NCBI GenBank assembly: GCA_902521995.1
Contig: CABYTO010000014.1
Coordinates: 1-41,147, forward strand
DNA from: an uncultured Prochlorococcus sp.
GTDB lineage: Bacteria > Cyanobacteriota > Cyanobacteriia > PCC-6307 > Cyanobiaceae
DNA: 41,147 nt
Direction of reading: 5' to 3'
This document shows, piece by piece, positions 18,897 to 30,392 of the stretch. The position numbers and the translations under genes were made by a program. How positions within the stretch are numbered: the first letter of the stretch is position 1; each line of letters begins with the position of its first letter. The notes beneath the pieces were generated by a model that ran no database searches, had not been told where the DNA came from, and saw only the letters and a program-made list of their open reading frames with translations.

Positions 18897-19481
18897 TTAA
18901 TCTAAATTATTAAGGGCAGGGAACCGAATAGGTCCAATTTTATTAAACGGCCAATATCTAAAAATAGCTTTACCAATAACCTTGTCATAGGGTAAAAATC
19001 CCCAAATATGTGAGTCCATACTGTTATTTCTATTATCTCCCATCACCCATAATGACTTTTCTGGGACAATTAAAGGCCCTATAGAATAATTAATATTTTT
19101 GTCAAAAAAGTAATTTTTTTGAGCGATATCATTTAAGTAAAGGTTACCGTCTCTTACTTCTACTTTGTCTCCAGGTATTCCAATTACTCTTTTTATTAGT
19201 GCAGTATCTGCTTCATAACCAGCATTAATTAATTGTTCCGGAACGTTAAAAACAACTATTTTATTTTTTAATTTTGAAAGATTTGATTTGGAAGTGATTT
19301 TGGGGGTTAACTTCTCAACAAGAATTTTATCTTGTATTTGAAGAGTTGGAAGCATTGAACCGGATGGGATCCATCTTGGCTCTATAACCTGCCATCGTAT
19401 AATTAGAGCTATAGATATCCAGATTAAAAGATTTTTTAAATCCTTTAGTATTGAATTTCTTTTTTCTTGAGTTTTAGACAT
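18897..19481 (-). CDS. lepB: Signal peptidase I
   Basis: LepB removes signal peptides from exported proteins at the outer face of the inner or thylakoid membrane. The 194-residue protein has one N-terminal membrane anchor (about residues 17-30), the catalytic serine in PSGSMLPTL (Ser42), the catalytic lysine in ALIKRVIGIPGD (Lys97), and the GDNRNNSMDSHIWGFLP box. The length fits cyanobacterial signal peptidases. It is divergent from menD with a 50-nt shared upstream region. Confidence 0.96.
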   Translation of the reverse strand: MSKTQEKRNSILKDLKNLLIWISIALIIRWQVIEPRWIPSGSMLPTLQIQDKILVEKLTPKITSKSNLSKLKNKIVVFNVPEQLINAGYEADTALIKRVIGIPGDKVEVRDGNLYLNDIAQKNYFFDKNINYSIGPLIVPEKSLWVMGDNRNNSMDSHIWGFLPYDKVIGKAIFRYWPFNKIGPIRFPALNNLD

Positions 19482-19531
19482 GTTTTATTTAATTCAGTTA
19501 TAAGGAAAATCACAAAGCATTTATATAAATT

Positions 19532-21295
19532 ATGACATCATCTATTGAATGCAAAAATTTTCTTAGAAGTTTACAACTTTTGAATCTCTTAATAAAAATA
19601 GGAGTTCAAAATTTAATACTTTGTCCAGGTAGTAGATCAGCACCCCTAGCTATAGCCGCTGGAGAATTAAATAAATTAGGACTGGTAAATATTTTTAATT
19701 CAATAGATGAGAGATCTGCGGCATTTCACTCTCTTGGGATTTCTACTGCATCAGGTAATCCTTCTTTAGTCATTACCACTTCTGGCACTGCGGTAAGTAA
19801 CTTATTGCCAGCGGCAGTTGAGGCAGACCGATCTTGTAAAGGTATTATATTTCTTACTGCTGATAGACCCTTAAGATTAAAAGATTGTGGCGCTAATCAA
19901 ACAGTAAATCAAGAAGATTTCTTGACTTCAGTCTGCAGAAGGTTTTTAAGTACAAATCTAAATGGACTTCATGAAACACAAGAAAACGAAATCCTGAATT
20001 TAGTTCGAATTACTGAGAAACAAATATCAACTTTCCCTGGGCCTATTCATTTAAATATACCTATTGATAAGCCTTTAGATATTTCACTTTTAAATCAAAA
20101 AAATGTTTTAAAGGTTTTTGAAAGAATTTATTTAAAGAAAAAGTATATATTTCAGGAAGTTGGAATAAAACCTGTTAATAACAAATTCTTAGAAATTTCA
20201 AAAAGTTTAAATTTAGATGAATCCGGCATTATTTTGGTAGGTCCCTATCAAGGTTCCATAAATGATTTAATTTCTTTCAATAAATCTCTAGAAAGATTGC
20301 AAGAAATTACTGGTTGGCCAGTATTTGCTGATCCTGTTTCAGGAGTTAATTCTGATTTGAGAGGGCTAGTTGTGAATTGGGAATTAGTCTTAAGAAAAAA
20401 TAAAAATTCAATAAATTGTCATCAACTTTTGAGGCTTGGCCCCATGTCATCTTCAATTGATTTGGAGAAATTTTTAACAACTTTCGAAGGTATACAAATT
20501 CTTATAAAAGAAAAAAACTATAGAAAATTGGACCCAATAAAAAAATCATTTGAATATGATTTTGGGCTTGCAAATTTTACTACTCTATTGCTAGAAGAAT
20601 TATCAATTAACGAAGAAAACAAAAAGTCTCTTACTCCAATGGCTTTAGATCTAATAGAGGAAGGCGAGCAGATTAGAGGGGTTTTAAAAGAGAAAATCAC
20701 TCAAGATAATCAAATTACTGAGTATATGCTTGCAAACCTTGTCCCAAAACTTTGGCCAGCTGAAAATCCTATAATGCTCTCCGCAAGTAGCCCAATTAGA
20801 GATTGGCTTACATTTTCTGAGAATCGCACTTTAACAAGAAACTGTTTCAGCTTTAGGGGCGCTTCTGGCATAGACGGTACTTTATCTCTTGCATTAGGTA
20901 TTTCTAGAATTAAAAATCCTCTACTTCTTGTGACTGGAGATTTGGCTTTTATTCATGATATAAACGGTTGGCTGATTGAAAATTCAATCGATATGAATTT
21001 AACAATTCTTCTAATAAATAATAATGGCGGAAATATATTTAATCGTATTTATAAAAAAAATTTAAAAGAAGATGATTTAAAAAAACTGTTTCTTATGCCA
21101 AAAGAAATAAACTGGCCAAAACTCGCAGAGGGCTATCAGGTAAACTTTAAAAGCGTGGCAAATTTTAAAAAATTACGAGAGGCATTCGATTGGAGCATTT
21201 CTATCCAGAAATCTGTAATAATTAAAGTTGATGTTGATTCAGAAAATGAAATTTGTGAAAAAAATGCCCTTTTAGAAAAAATAATTGGCAGTTAA
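19532..21295 (+). CDS. menD: SEPHCHC synthase (phylloquinone synthesis)
   Basis: MenD joins 2-oxoglutarate and isochorismate using thiamine diphosphate, the first committed step of naphthoquinone synthesis. In cyanobacteria the product is phylloquinone of photosystem I. The 587-residue protein has the N-terminal pyrimidine-binding domain with [24 protein letters not shown] and [13 protein letters not shown]. The C-terminal diphosphate domain has [13 protein letters not shown] and [14 protein letters not shown], which bind magnesium and ThDP. menB of the same pathway follows after 35 nt. Confidence 0.97.
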   Translation: MTSSIECKNFLRSLQLLNLLIKIGVQNLILCPGSRSAPLAIAAGELNKLGLVNIFNSIDERSAAFHSLGISTASGNPSLVITTSGTAVSNLLPAAVEADRSCKGIIFLTADRPLRLKDCGANQTVNQEDFLTSVCRRFLSTNLNGLHETQENEILNLVRITEKQISTFPGPIHLNIPIDKPLDISLLNQKNVLKVFERIYLKKKYIFQEVGIKPVNNKFLEISKSLNLDESGIILVGPYQGSINDLISFNKSLERLQEITGWPVFADPVSGVNSDLRGLVVNWELVLRKNKNSINCHQLLRLGPMSSSIDLEKFLTTFEGIQILIKEKNYRKLDPIKKSFEYDFGLANFTTLLLEELSINEENKKSLTPMALDLIEEGEQIRGVLKEKITQDNQITEYMLANLVPKLWPAENPIMLSASSPIRDWLTFSENRTLTRNCFSFRGASGIDGTLSLALGISRIKNPLLLVTGDLAFIHDINGWLIENSIDMNLTILLINNNGGNIFNRIYKKNLKEDDLKKLFLMPKEINWPKLAEGYQVNFKSVANFKKLREAFDWSISIQKSVIIKVDVDSENEICEKNALLEKIIGS

Positions 21296-21330
21296 ATTTA
21301 TCATTTTCTATTTTTGAATAATTAGACTTC

Positions 21331-22188
21331 ATGAAAGTATTACCTGGTAAAACAACTTTAAATTGGTCAGAGTGCAAATCTTATGAGGATATATTGTTTC
21401 ACAAATCAGATGAGGGAATTGCGAGAATTGCAATTAATCGGCCTGAAAAAAGAAATGCATTTAGGCCACAAACTGTGGATGAACTCATTGACGCATTTGA
21501 TATCGTAAGAAATGATGAAACTATTGGTGTAGTTCTCTTTACAGGTGCGGGACCTGACAAGAAAGGCATTTATTCTTTTTGCTCTGGAGGTGATCAGAGT
21601 GTAAGGGGTAAAAATGGGTACAAAAATGATGAAGGGAAGCAGAGATTAAATGTACTTGAACTTCAAAGATTAATAAGAAGTTTGCCTAAAGTGGTTATTG
21701 CCTTAGTCCCCGGTTTCGCAATTGGAGGAGGACAGGTACTACATTTAATTTGTGATCTCAGTATCGCCTCTGAAAATGCAATATTTGGTCAAACAGGCCC
21801 AAGAGTTGGTAGTTTTGATGCCGGTTTTGGATCAAGTTATTTAGCAAGGCTTGTTGGTCAAAGAAAAGCAAAAGAAATTTGGTTTTTATGTAGAAAATAT
21901 AATTCCAAGGAAGCTCTTGAGATGGGCTTGATAAATGCAATTACAAAGATTGAAGAATTAGAAGCTGAGGGTGTAATCTGGGCAAGAGAGATTTTACGAA
22001 ATAGTCCAACTGCTATTCGTATTCTTAAAGCTTCATTCAATGCGGAGAGTGATGGGATTGCGGGTATTCAGGAATTATCTGGATATGCAACTCAATTATT
22101 CTATTCGACTGAAGAAGCCCAAGAAGGTAGAGATGCCTTTCTTGAAAAGCGTCCACCAGACTTCTCTGATTATAAGTGGACACCCTAG
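21331..22188 (+). CDS. menB: 1,4-dihydroxy-2-naphthoyl-CoA synthase
   Basis: MenB closes the naphthalene ring of o-succinylbenzoyl-CoA in phylloquinone synthesis. The 285-residue crotonase-fold protein shows [20 protein letters not shown], the SGGDQSVRG oxyanion region, [19 protein letters not shown], and the MenB-specific [14 protein letters not shown] block. It lies between menD and glgA on one strand. A shorter overlapping frame on the same strand near its 3' end is not a gene. Confidence 0.97.
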   Translation: MKVLPGKTTLNWSECKSYEDILFHKSDEGIARIAINRPEKRNAFRPQTVDELIDAFDIVRNDETIGVVLFTGAGPDKKGIYSFCSGGDQSVRGKNGYKNDEGKQRLNVLELQRLIRSLPKVVIALVPGFAIGGGQVLHLICDLSIASENAIFGQTGPRVGSFDAGFGSSYLARLVGQRKAKEIWFLCRKYNSKEALEMGLINAITKIEELEAEGVIWAREILRNSPTAIRILKASFNAESDGIAGIQELSGYATQLFYSTEEAQEGRDAFLEKRPPDFSDYKWTP

Positions 22189-22224
22189 TTTATTTTTCAA
22201 AAGATCTTTTTTAAATAATTATCA

Positions 22225-23682
22225 ATGAGAATTCTTCTTGCCGCTGCCGAATGTGCTCCAATGATCAAAGTTGGAGGTATGGGAGATGTGGTTGGTTCGT
22301 TGCCTCCATCTTTGATAAAACTTGGTCACGATGTAAGGGTAATAATTCCAGGATATGGAAAATTGTGGAGTCTTTTAGAGGTATCGAATGAACCAGTCTT
22401 TAGAGCAAATACAATGGGCACTGATTTTGCCGTATATGAAGCAAAACATCCCATTCATAATTATGTGATTTACCTAGTGGGTCATCCAACATTTGACTCT
22501 GATCAAATATACGGAGGAGAAAATGAGGATTGGCGCTTTACATTTTTTGCTAGTGCCACTGCAGAATTTGCCTGGAATTGTTGGAAACCTCAAGTTCTCC
22601 ATTGCCATGATTGGCACACAGGAATGATTCCTGTATGGATGCATCAGGATCCCGAAATTAGTACTGTCTTCACAATTCATAATTTAAAATACCAAGGCCC
22701 TTGGAGGTGGAAACTTGAAAAAATGACTTGGTGTCCTTGGTATATGCATGGAGATCACACAATGGCTGCGGCAATGTTATACGCAGATAGGGTCAATGCT
22801 GTTTCTCCGACTTATGCAGATGAGATTAAAACCCATGAATACGGGGAAAGCCTCGAAGGATTACTAAATTACATTTCAGGTAAATTAAGGGGGATTCTTA
22901 ATGGCATAGATCTTGATGAATGGAATCCAGCTAAAGATCCAGTTTTACCTGCAAAATTCAGTATTAATAATTTAGAAAATAGGCTAGAAAATAAAAAAAT
23001 TCTGCAGAGAGAAATGGGTCTAGAAGTTAATCCCAAAAAATATCTTTTAGGTATGGTCAGTAGGTTAGTTGATCAGAAAGGAGTTGACTTACTTCTACAA
23101 GTCTCAAGAAGACTCCTAGCATATACAGATTCGCAAATAGTTGTTCTAGGGACTGGAGATAGATATTTAGAGTCAGGATTATGGCAACTTGCATTAGATT
23201 ACCCAGGAAGATTTTCTGTATTTCTTACCTATGATGATTCTTTATCAAGACTTATATATGGTGGCTCTGATGCATTTTTAATGCCAAGTAGATTCGAACC
23301 TTGTGGTATTAGTCAACTTCTTGCCATGAGGTATGGTTCTATTCCCATAGTAAGGCGAGTAGGAGGTTTAGTTGACACAGTTTTACCCCATGATCCAGAA
23401 AATAATAGTGGCACAGGTTTTTGCTTCGATCGCTTTGAACCTATAGATTTCTATACATCTTTAGTAAGATCTTGGGAGGCCTTTAGGCATAAAGATAGTT
23501 GGGAATTTTTGCAAAAAAGAGCAATGAGCCAAGAGTTTAGTTGGCAAAGATCCGCACTTGAATACGAAATTATGTATAAAGATGTTTGTGGAATAAAAGA
23601 ACCATCTCCAGATGTTGCTGAAGTTGAGAAATTTTCTTACGGACAATCAGCTGATCCATCTTTAAAAAAAAGTATGACTTAA
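22225..23682 (+). CDS. glgA: Glycogen synthase (ADP-glucose, GT5)
   Basis: GlgA extends glycogen from ADP-glucose and is the main carbon-storage enzyme. The 485-residue GT5 protein starts [21 protein letters not shown], with the substrate-binding KxGG at residues 15-18. The C-terminal catalytic motif is [23 protein letters not shown], with the conserved glutamate and lysine/arginine contacts, followed by VGGLVDTV. The length is normal. It starts 36 nt after menB and ends 7 nt before murF. Confidence 0.97.
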   Translation: MRILLAAAECAPMIKVGGMGDVVGSLPPSLIKLGHDVRVIIPGYGKLWSLLEVSNEPVFRANTMGTDFAVYEAKHPIHNYVIYLVGHPTFDSDQIYGGENEDWRFTFFASATAEFAWNCWKPQVLHCHDWHTGMIPVWMHQDPEISTVFTIHNLKYQGPWRWKLEKMTWCPWYMHGDHTMAAAMLYADRVNAVSPTYADEIKTHEYGESLEGLLNYISGKLRGILNGIDLDEWNPAKDPVLPAKFSINNLENRLENKKILQREMGLEVNPKKYLLGMVSRLVDQKGVDLLLQVSRRLLAYTDSQIVVLGTGDRYLESGLWQLALDYPGRFSVFLTYDDSLSRLIYGGSDAFLMPSRFEPCGISQLLAMRYGSIPIVRRVGGLVDTVLPHDPENNSGTGFCFDRFEPIDFYTSLVRSWEAFRHKDSWEFLQKRAMSQEFSWQRSALEYEIMYKDVCGIKEPSPDVAEVEKFSYGQSADPSLKKSMT

Positions 23683-23689
23683 TTTTTTA

Positions 23690-25063
23690 ATGGAATTCTC
23701 TTTATCAGAATTAAACGATGTTTTGGGGGATATTAGAAATCTGAGCGAAGGGAAAAAAGATTTTTTAAATTTTAAGAATATAAGTATTGATAGTAGAACT
23801 TTATTAAAAAATGATCTTTTTATAGCTATCAAGGGTAAAAATTTTGACGGACATAGTTTTCTTCCAGAGGTTTTAAATAAAGGAGTTGAATCTGTTGTAA
23901 TTAAAAAAGGGATGCAGAGATTACTTCCTGGTGATTTCCCTTATTGGGTTGTAAATGACACAACAGAGGCATTTCAAAAATTAGCATTGCTAAAAAGAAA
24001 AAAATTAAATATCCCTATTGTTGCAATAACTGGCTCAGTGGGTAAAACCACAACAAAAGAAATGATTGGCCGAGTTTTAAATAAACTTGGAAGAATTAAA
24101 TTATCTCATGCAAATTTCAATAATGAGATTGGAGTTGGTCTTACTATTCTTGCGACAGATTTAGAAGATAAAGTTTTAGTTCTTGAGATGGGTATGAGAG
24201 GTCTTGGACAGATCGAGAATTTATCTAAATATAGTGAACCGGATATTGCAGTTATTACCAACATTGGCACAGCTCACATTGGATTATTAGGCTCAAAAAA
24301 AAATATTGCTTATGCAAAGTGTGAAATTAGTAAGTTCTTAAATCCAGAAGGAGTTGTAATAATTCCAGCAAATGATCCACTTCTAGAAAAAACTTTGAAA
24401 GAATTTTGGAAAGGTAGAGTGAAAAAAGTAAAACTATTAAATATAGAAAATCAAAAGGAGAGTTTTAAGAAAGATGATAATTTGCGCGGCTTTTATAATC
24501 CTTCGAATAAAACAATTTTAATTGAAGAAAATACCTTTGAAATTTCATTTGAGGGATTTCACAATGCTTCGAATTTCTTATTTGCTTATGCAGTTGCTAA
24601 AGAGCTAGGTATTGATTTTGCAAGTTTTAATAAATTTGATTTTGTAAGTTTAGGTGGAAGGAATAAAATTCTTAAATCAGTAAAAACGACAATATATGAT
24701 GAATCATATAATGCTTCTCCTGAGTCAGTAAAAGCATGTATTAAAAACCTACTTGAAAAACCGAGAAATAAATTTTTCATATTTGGAAGTATGCAAGAAT
24801 TGGGAAAAGAATCTGAAAAATATCACATAGAAATATTCAACTTAATAAATAATTCAGATATAGAAAAGTGTTTATTTATATGCGATGAAGAGAATGAAAA
24901 AAATTACACCAATTATCTAAAAGATAAGAATAAATTCTTAGTTTTTAATAATATTAAAGATGTACCTCAAGCTATAAACAAATCTACAAAAAAAGGTGAT
25001 TCTGTTCTTATAAAAGGTAGTAGATGTTGGCAACTTGAAAAAATTATTGAATTAATTAACTAG
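23690..25063 (+). CDS. murF: UDP-MurNAc-tripeptide:D-Ala-D-Ala ligase
   Basis: MurF adds D-Ala-D-Ala to the peptidoglycan precursor with ATP. The 457-residue Mur ligase has an N-terminal UDP-binding domain with SIDSRTL and LFIAIKGKNFDGHSF, the central P-loop TGSVGKTTTKEM (about residues 114-125), LEMGMRGLGQI with the metal-binding glutamate, and a C-terminal domain with DESYNASPES. It starts 7 nt after glgA. Its stop is separated from that of convergent glmU by a single base. Confidence 0.96.
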   Translation: MEFSLSELNDVLGDIRNLSEGKKDFLNFKNISIDSRTLLKNDLFIAIKGKNFDGHSFLPEVLNKGVESVVIKKGMQRLLPGDFPYWVVNDTTEAFQKLALLKRKKLNIPIVAITGSVGKTTTKEMIGRVLNKLGRIKLSHANFNNEIGVGLTILATDLEDKVLVLEMGMRGLGQIENLSKYSEPDIAVITNIGTAHIGLLGSKKNIAYAKCEISKFLNPEGVVIIPANDPLLEKTLKEFWKGRVKKVKLLNIENQKESFKKDDNLRGFYNPSNKTILIEENTFEISFEGFHNASNFLFAYAVAKELGIDFASFNKFDFVSLGGRNKILKSVKTTIYDESYNASPESVKACIKNLLEKPRNKFFIFGSMQELGKESEKYHIEIFNLINNSDIEKCLFICDEENEKNYTNYLKDKNKFLVFNNIKDVPQAINKSTKKGDSVLIKGSRCWQLEKIIELIN

Positions 25064-25064
25064 A

Positions 25065-26414
25065 TCAGGATTTCTTTTTTTTCCAATTCTCTATATTTAC
25101 TTGCTTAGTTCTTGAGATCGCTAGTGAATTATCTTTAGAGTCTTTTGTGATCACTGAACCAGCACCTGTTGTTACTGATTCCCCTAGATTTATTGGCGCT
25201 ACAAAAACTGTGTTTGCCCCAATTTTGGAATTTTTACCAATTTTTGTTTGATATTTTTTCTGTCCATCAAAATTCGCAGTAATAGTGCCTGCCCCAATAT
25301 TTGTAGATCTACCAATAATAGAGTCACCAATATAACTTAGATGATTAACTTTAGATTCTTCCTCTAGTTGACTATTTTTGATCTCAACAAAATTGCCTAT
25401 TTTGCTATGAGAAGATATTTTGGAATTAGGTCTTATATGACTATAAGGGCCAATTTTTATATTATCCATTATCTGAGAATCATAAACAGTAGAGTTTGAA
25501 ATTTCACATTGTAATCCCACATTAGAATTCTCAATAAAAGTATTTGGACCGATAATGCAATGACTACTTATTTTCGTATTTCCTCTTATATGTGTATTAG
25601 CCTCTATGATTACATCTTTACCAATTTCAACTTCTTCACTAATTGAACAACTTGCTTTATTTATAAAAGTTACACCATTAAGCATATGTTTTTCTTTAAT
25701 TGAATTCTGAATACATTCCTCGCACTCTGATAGTTGAATTCTGTTATTAATTCCTTGAAGCTCCCCATTATCATCTACCTCGAGACTTAGGGAATTTTTT
25801 AGCAAAGTTATTGTATCTGTTAAGTAAATCTCTTTTTGATTATTATTGCTTTGCAAGGTATTAATTATTTCTGACAAGTTACCCCAGTTAAAACAGTAAA
25901 TACCTGCATTAATTAATGGATTTTCTCTTTCTAGATCATTGCAATCTTTTTCTTCAACAATTCTCTCTACAAAGTCCCCCTTCAAAAAAACTCTGCCATA
26001 TCCATGAGGATTTGTTTTCTTTGTGGTAATTAAAGAAACATCAGCATTTTTTGAATCGTGTAAATGCAAAAGTCTTTTTAGAGTACTAGGCCTAATGAGT
26101 GGCACATCGCCGTTAAGTACCAAAAGTTTTCCTTCATGTTTTTTTACTTCTTTACAAAGTACCTGGATAGCATGACCTGTTCCTGATTGAGGTTCTTGAA
26201 CAATAACTTGGATTTTTTTATCGATTGAGATTGACTTTTGTACTTCTTTAGATTTGTGTCCAGTAATTACGAAAATTTTATCGGGCTTTAATTCGACACA
26301 TGAATCAATTACTCTTTGAAGAAGACTTTTGCCAGAAATTTTATGTAAAACTTTTGGCAATGAGCTTTCCATCCTAGTGCCCTTGCCTGCCGCTAATATC
26401 GCAACACTTAACAT
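25065..26414 (-). CDS. glmU: Bifunctional GlmU (UDP-GlcNAc synthesis)
   Basis: GlmU acetylates glucosamine-1-phosphate and then couples it to UTP, giving UDP-GlcNAc for peptidoglycan and lipopolysaccharide. The 449-residue protein has the uridyltransferase loop AAGKGTRM (residues 8-15) and NGDVPLI in the N-terminal half. The C-terminal half is a left-handed beta-helix with hexapeptide repeats such as IGPNTF, IGDSII and [11 protein letters not shown]. Both domains are complete. It precedes the MnmC-like gene direction of transcription by 25 nt. Confidence 0.96.
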   Translation of the reverse strand: MLSVAILAAGKGTRMESSLPKVLHKISGKSLLQRVIDSCVELKPDKIFVITGHKSKEVQKSISIDKKIQVIVQEPQSGTGHAIQVLCKEVKKHEGKLLVLNGDVPLIRPSTLKRLLHLHDSKNADVSLITTKKTNPHGYGRVFLKGDFVERIVEEKDCNDLERENPLINAGIYCFNWGNLSEIINTLQSNNNQKEIYLTDTITLLKNSLSLEVDDNGELQGINNRIQLSECEECIQNSIKEKHMLNGVTFINKASCSISEEVEIGKDVIIEANTHIRGNTKISSHCIIGPNTFIENSNVGLQCEISNSTVYDSQIMDNIKIGPYSHIRPNSKISSHSKIGNFVEIKNSQLEEESKVNHLSYIGDSIIGRSTNIGAGTITANFDGQKKYQTKIGKNSKIGANTVFVAPINLGESVTTGAGSVITKDSKDNSLAISRTKQVNIENWKKKKS

Positions 26415-26439
26415 GTTTATTCGAAATCCTAATTTAAAT

Positions 26440-27345
26440 CTAACTCTTAACGGATAACTTCGTCATTCCCCACTTCTCTCTCCATATATTTGTAGATAAT
26501 AGATTTGACAATAATTGCTCATCTAATCTTCGCCTGAGTATATCGTCTTTTCTTGAGTTCAAATCTTCATCTCTATATGGAATACTAGCTTTTGTTAAGA
26601 GATGTTCTTCCTCCATTAAAGATAACTTTTCAAAATTGAAATTAGGTTTCAATTTATTCTTGTCAAATTTTGATATTGCGACGGTTCCCTGACTCCAAAA
26701 ACTTCTGTTTTTAAAACTTGGCTTAATAGTAAAAATTTCTAATCCAAGATTTCTTAATGTTTTTCTTACTGCCGCTGATGAAGAATAAGTTATTAAATAA
26801 CCCTGAGGATTAAGATTTTCTGTGACTTTGGATAAAAATTCAATTGTCCATACTTGTGGGCATTTTTGAGGAGAAAAACCATCTAAATAAATAAGATCGA
26901 ATTTAATAGAGGAAGGAATAATGTTGATTTTTTTTCTAGCGTCACCCCACAAAATACTGCATTTAAAAAATTGATCCTCAAAGTAATCTTTTCGATGAAG
27001 TGATTCAAATATTTTTTTGACTTTTGGATCCCATAACTTAAGGAATGATTCATTTCTAAGCGAATATTCAAGAGGCTTTTTATCAATCTCCAATGCATAC
27101 AAATTTAAATTTGATTTTTGTTTTATTAATTCATCTAGTAAAGAAGCTGAATTGTATCCTAAACCAAAACATATATCTAAAACATTGAGAGATTCGCCCT
27201 TAAATCTTTGCAAATTAGAAGTAGCTGTAAACTTTGACTTTGTTTCCTCCAACGCGCCCAATAAACTATGAAAGTTCTCTTGAAAAAACACACTTCTTAA
27301 AGAGTAACTTCCATCTTTAGTTAAAACTTCTATTAATTCAGACAA
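26440..27345 (-). CDS. MnmC-type (DUF752) methyltransferase, stand-alone
   Basis: The 301-residue protein is the methyltransferase half of MnmC, which in E. coli finishes 5-methylaminomethyl-2-thiouridine at the tRNA wobble base. The SAM-binding loop is DICFGLGYN (residues 57-65). The catalytic-region motif [15 protein letters not shown], followed by [16 protein letters not shown], is typical of this family (Methyltransf_30). The FAD oxidase domain of E. coli MnmC is absent, so only the methylation step could be done unless another protein supplies the oxidase. It lies between aroA and glmU on the same strand. Confidence 0.83.
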   Translation of the reverse strand: MSELIEVLTKDGSYSLRSVFFQENFHSLLGALEETKSKFTATSNLQRFKGESLNVLDICFGLGYNSASLLDELIKQKSNLNLYALEIDKKPLEYSLRNESFLKLWDPKVKKIFESLHRKDYFEDQFFKCSILWGDARKKINIIPSSIKFDLIYLDGFSPQKCPQVWTIEFLSKVTENLNPQGYLITYSSSAAVRKTLRNLGLEIFTIKPSFKNRSFWSQGTVAISKFDKNKLKPNFNFEKLSLMEEEHLLTKASIPYRDEDLNSRKDDILRRRLDEQLLSNLLSTNIWREKWGMTKLSVKS

Positions 27346-27361
27346 AAACTTTTTAATTTGC

Positions 27362-28672
27362 TTAATTAGTTAGTTTGGCCAGCTCTTCCCAAAAAGTGGG
27401 ATACGAGACGCTAGCTGCATCTGCCCTCATAATTTTTGAGGTGCCCTTGGCAAGAAGTGAAGCAATAGCAAGACTCATCGCTACTCGATGATCTGTCTCA
27501 CTGTCTACCTCTGCAGAATGAAATTTTGATTGCCCATTAATAATTAACCCATCCTCTTTTTCTGTTATTTCAGCACCGAATTTTTGTAACTGTCGTGCCA
27601 TGACTTTTAATCGATCTGTTTCTTTAACTCTTAATTCTTGTGCATCTTTAATTTCAGAAACTCCATTACAAAAACAGGCAGCCACAGTAAGGATTGGAAT
27701 TTCATCTATAAGTTTTGGGAGAATATCTCCTTCAATAGTGAATGATCTTAAATTATTTGAAGTCTTTACTTTAATAGACCCAATAGGTTCACCTGCAATA
27801 GTCGATTTATCTAAAATCTCATAATTGCACCCCATTGAATCCATTACATTTAAAATCCCTGTTCTAGTGGGATTTAATCCGACATTATGAATTAAAATCT
27901 CTGAATTTGGAACAATAGATGCAGCAATCATCCAAAAAGAAGCAGAGCTTATGTCCCCAGGAATCAATATTCTCTGGCCAATTAAGTCCCCCCCTGACTT
28001 GATAACTACATTTCTTCCAAATTCTCCTCTAATGCTGATGTCTGCTCCAAATGCTTTTAACATTCTTTCTGTATGATCTCTTGAAGATGCTGGTTCAATA
28101 ACAGAAGTGGTTCCAGAAGCTTTGAGGCCTGCTAATAAGATTGCAGATTTTACTTGAGCGCTCGCTACAGGGGTTCCAATAACACAACCTTTTAGTTTAT
28201 TTCCATTAATTGAGATTGGAGCTTTGTTTCCTTTTTCTCTACCAAAAATTTTGCTACCCATTAACGATAATGGTTTACCCACTCTTCCCATTGGTCTTTC
28301 ATTGAGAGAAATATCACCTTTTAAGATAAAATTCTTGCCTTCTTGACCGGCAAGTAACCCCATTAATAATCTCATGGTGGTTCCCGAATTCCCACAATTT
28401 AGGATTTCTTTGGGCTCTTTAAATCCATTAAGACCCAATCCTGAAATAGTAAAAGGCTCATTTTTTTTTATTTCTGGTATGTCAACACCTAACTTTCTTA
28501 GACAATCAGCAGTTGAAAGTGGATCTTCAGAATGTAAGAACCCCTCAATAGTCGTATCACCCTTAGCAATACTTCCTATTATTAAAGCTCTATGAGAAAT
28601 AGATTTATCTCCAGGTACTTTTACTTTTCCTTTTAAATTAACTCCACCTTTTATTGTGCGGATATTATTCAT
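27362..28672 (-). CDS. aroA: EPSP synthase (shikimate pathway)
   Basis: AroA joins shikimate-3-phosphate and PEP to form EPSP, on the way to chorismate, which also feeds MenD in this window. The start is taken as the ATG at 28672 (MNNIRTI), 13 codons inside the longest frame, because the protein family begins just before the first conserved block. Motifs are [10 protein letters not shown] (from residue 21), [28 protein letters not shown], and [15 protein letters not shown]. About 436 residues. The upstream region is shared with divergent comB. Confidence 0.95.
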   Translation of the reverse strand: MNNIRTIKGGVNLKGKVKVPGDKSISHRALIIGSIAKGDTTIEGFLHSEDPLSTADCLRKLGVDIPEIKKNEPFTISGLGLNGFKEPKEILNCGNSGTTMRLLMGLLAGQEGKNFILKGDISLNERPMGRVGKPLSLMGSKIFGREKGNKAPISINGNKLKGCVIGTPVASAQVKSAILLAGLKASGTTSVIEPASSRDHTERMLKAFGADISIRGEFGRNVVIKSGGDLIGQRILIPGDISSASFWMIAASIVPNSEILIHNVGLNPTRTGILNVMDSMGCNYEILDKSTIAGEPIGSIKVKTSNNLRSFTIEGDILPKLIDEIPILTVAACFCNGVSEIKDAQELRVKETDRLKVMARQLQKFGAEITEKEDGLIINGQSKFHSAEVDSETDHRVAMSLAIASLLAKGTSKIMRADAASVSYPTFWEELAKLTN

Positions 28673-28777
28673 TTTCAAATTAATTACTTGATAAAATTTC
28701 TGTAAAAACAAATTAGTTTTATATTATCAATAAGTTTGTTTTTTAAAAAAAAATAATCAAATTAAGTAACTGTTTTC

Positions 28778-28783
28778 TATAAT
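28778..28783 (+). promoter_or_regulatory. Candidate -10 element for comB
   Basis: A perfect TATAAT lies 16 nt before the TTG start of comB in the divergent aroA/comB region. No convincing -35 is seen at 16-18 nt upstream, which is common in Prochlorococcus. If real, the transcript would begin only about 10 nt before the start codon. Confidence 0.35.
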
Positions 28784-28799
28784 AAATTCAGAAAAGGAT

Positions 28800-29534
28800 T
28801 TGATTATTAATCTTACTTATCATCACGTTGCTAAGGATGTTCCTGAAAATAGTCCAGACATTGCAGTAGTCATTGATGTCTTAAGGGCTACAACCACAAT
28901 TTCTTACGCTTTACAAAATGGAGCTGATTCAATACAAGTTTTTGCAGATTTGGACTTATTAAAAGAATCTGCAAATAACTGGCAAGCTGAAAAGAGAATA
29001 ATGCTGGGAGAGAGAGGCGGAAAGAAGATTGATGGCTTTGATTTAGGAAATTCTCCTTTATCAGTAACAAAAAAAGTTGTTAATGGTAAAAGACTATTTA
29101 TGAGTACGACTAATGGGACTAAATCATTGCAAAAAGTTCAAAATGCTAAGCATTTATTTGCTATGGGTCTCCCAAATAGGAAAGCAGTTGCCGAAAAAAT
29201 TATTTCATTAAAAAGTGAAAATGTTTTAATACTTGGTAGTGGTTGGGAAGGCACTTATTCACTTGAGGATTCCTTAGCTGCTGGTGCTTTGGCCTCATAC
29301 CTAAAACAGAACTGTGATTTTGAAATTAATATTCTGAATGACGAATTACAAGCTTCTTTGGCACTTTGGGATGTCTGGAAAAATGATATTTTAAAATGTT
29401 TAAAAACAGCAACCCATGGCAAAAGATTGACAAGTCTTGGAGATTATGAGGATGATTTTAAATGTTGCTCTGAACTTGATTGCTTAGATATTGTTCCAGC
29501 TCAAGTTGAAAGAGGTGTGATTCGTGCCTCATGA
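28800..29534 (+). CDS. comB: 2-phosphosulfolactate phosphatase (ComB)
   Basis: ComB removes phosphate from 2-phosphosulfolactate. In methanogens this belongs to coenzyme M synthesis; in cyanobacteria the purpose is unclear. The 244-residue protein has the family block AVVIDVLRATTTI (about residues 22-34), ERGGKKIDGFDLGNSP, STTNGTKSL and a serine-rich GSGWEGTYSLEDSLAAGAL. It starts with TTG at 28800, since no in-frame ATG precedes the conserved strand. A purine stretch AAGGA is only 1 nt away, too close for normal ribosome binding. The nitrilase-family gene follows after 30 nt. Confidence 0.88.
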   Translation: MIINLTYHHVAKDVPENSPDIAVVIDVLRATTTISYALQNGADSIQVFADLDLLKESANNWQAEKRIMLGERGGKKIDGFDLGNSPLSVTKKVVNGKRLFMSTTNGTKSLQKVQNAKHLFAMGLPNRKAVAEKIISLKSENVLILGSGWEGTYSLEDSLAAGALASYLKQNCDFEINILNDELQASLALWDVWKNDILKCLKTATHGKRLTSLGDYEDDFKCCSELDCLDIVPAQVERGVIRAS

Positions 29535-29564
29535 TTTACGAGTAAGTTCATAGGGAGTAAAGTC

Positions 29565-30392
29565 TTGACTGATTTTTTGGTAGCTGCATTGCAAATTACA
29601 AGTACTTCGAATGTTGAAGCAAATTTTACTGAAGCAGAAGAACAGATTGAATTAGCTGCTAGAAGAGGTGCTGAGTTAATAGGATTGCCTGAGAATTTTG
29701 CTTTTTTAGGAGGGGATAATGAAAAACTTAGATTAGCTTCTGAATTGTCAGAGAAGTGTGCAAATTTTCTAAAAACTATGTCACAAAGATATCAAGTATT
29801 TCTTTTGGGGGGAGGGTATCCTGTCCCTGCTGGTGATGATAGTCATACTTATAATAGGTCAGCCTTATTTGGGAAAGATGGACAGATTTTGGCAAAATAT
29901 GACAAGATTCACTTGTTTGATGTTGATTTACCAGATGGAAATTTATACAAGGAATCATCCACTATTTTATCTGGAGCAGAATATCCACCTGTTGTAGATG
30001 TCCCAGGTTTATGCAAAATAGGATTGTCGATTTGTTACGATGTTAGATTTCCTGAGCTATATAGATACTTGTCTTCCAATGGTGCAGAGCTAATTATGAT
30101 TCCCGCAGCTTTTACAGCATTTACTGGAAAAGATCATTGGCAAATACTATTACAAGCAAGAGCAATTGAGAATACAGCATATGTAGTCGCTCCAGCTCAA
30201 ACTGGGATTCATTATGGAAGAAGGCAAAGTCATGGCCATGCAATGGTGATTGACCCTTGGGGTACAGTTTTATCTGATGCTGGTAAAACTCAAGGAGCTG
30301 CTATAGCGCCTGCTGATAAAGAAAGAGTAAAGAAAATTAGGGAGCAGATGCCAAGCCTCAAACATAGAAAAAACAAATTGTTTTCAAACTAA
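29565..30392 (+). CDS. Nitrilase-superfamily carbon-nitrogen hydrolase
   Basis: The 275-residue enzyme hydrolyses a carbon-nitrogen bond. The Glu-Lys-Cys triad is visible: Glu43 (LPENFAF), Lys114 (YDKIHLFDVD) and Cys157 (LSICYDVRFPELYR). The FDVD and CYDVRFPELYR wording fits the Nit1/Nit2 group, which includes deaminated-glutathione amidase and omega-amidase, so a metabolite-repair role is likely but not proven. It starts with TTG at 29565, and its stop overlaps the ATG of the downstream amidase by one base. Confidence 0.88.
   Translation: MTDFLVAALQITSTSNVEANFTEAEEQIELAARRGAELIGLPENFAFLGGDNEKLRLASELSEKCANFLKTMSQRYQVFLLGGGYPVPAGDDSHTYNRSALFGKDGQILAKYDKIHLFDVDLPDGNLYKESSTILSGAEYPPVVDVPGLCKIGLSICYDVRFPELYRYLSSNGAELIMIPAAFTAFTGKDHWQILLQARAIENTAYVVAPAQTGIHYGRRQSHGHAMVIDPWGTVLSDAGKTQGAAIAPADKERVKKIREQMPSLKHRKNKLFSN

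Noticed and set aside
22040..22228. A 62-codon frame on the + strand inside the end of menB
   Set aside because: It lies almost wholly in menB, has no family features, and menB is intact.
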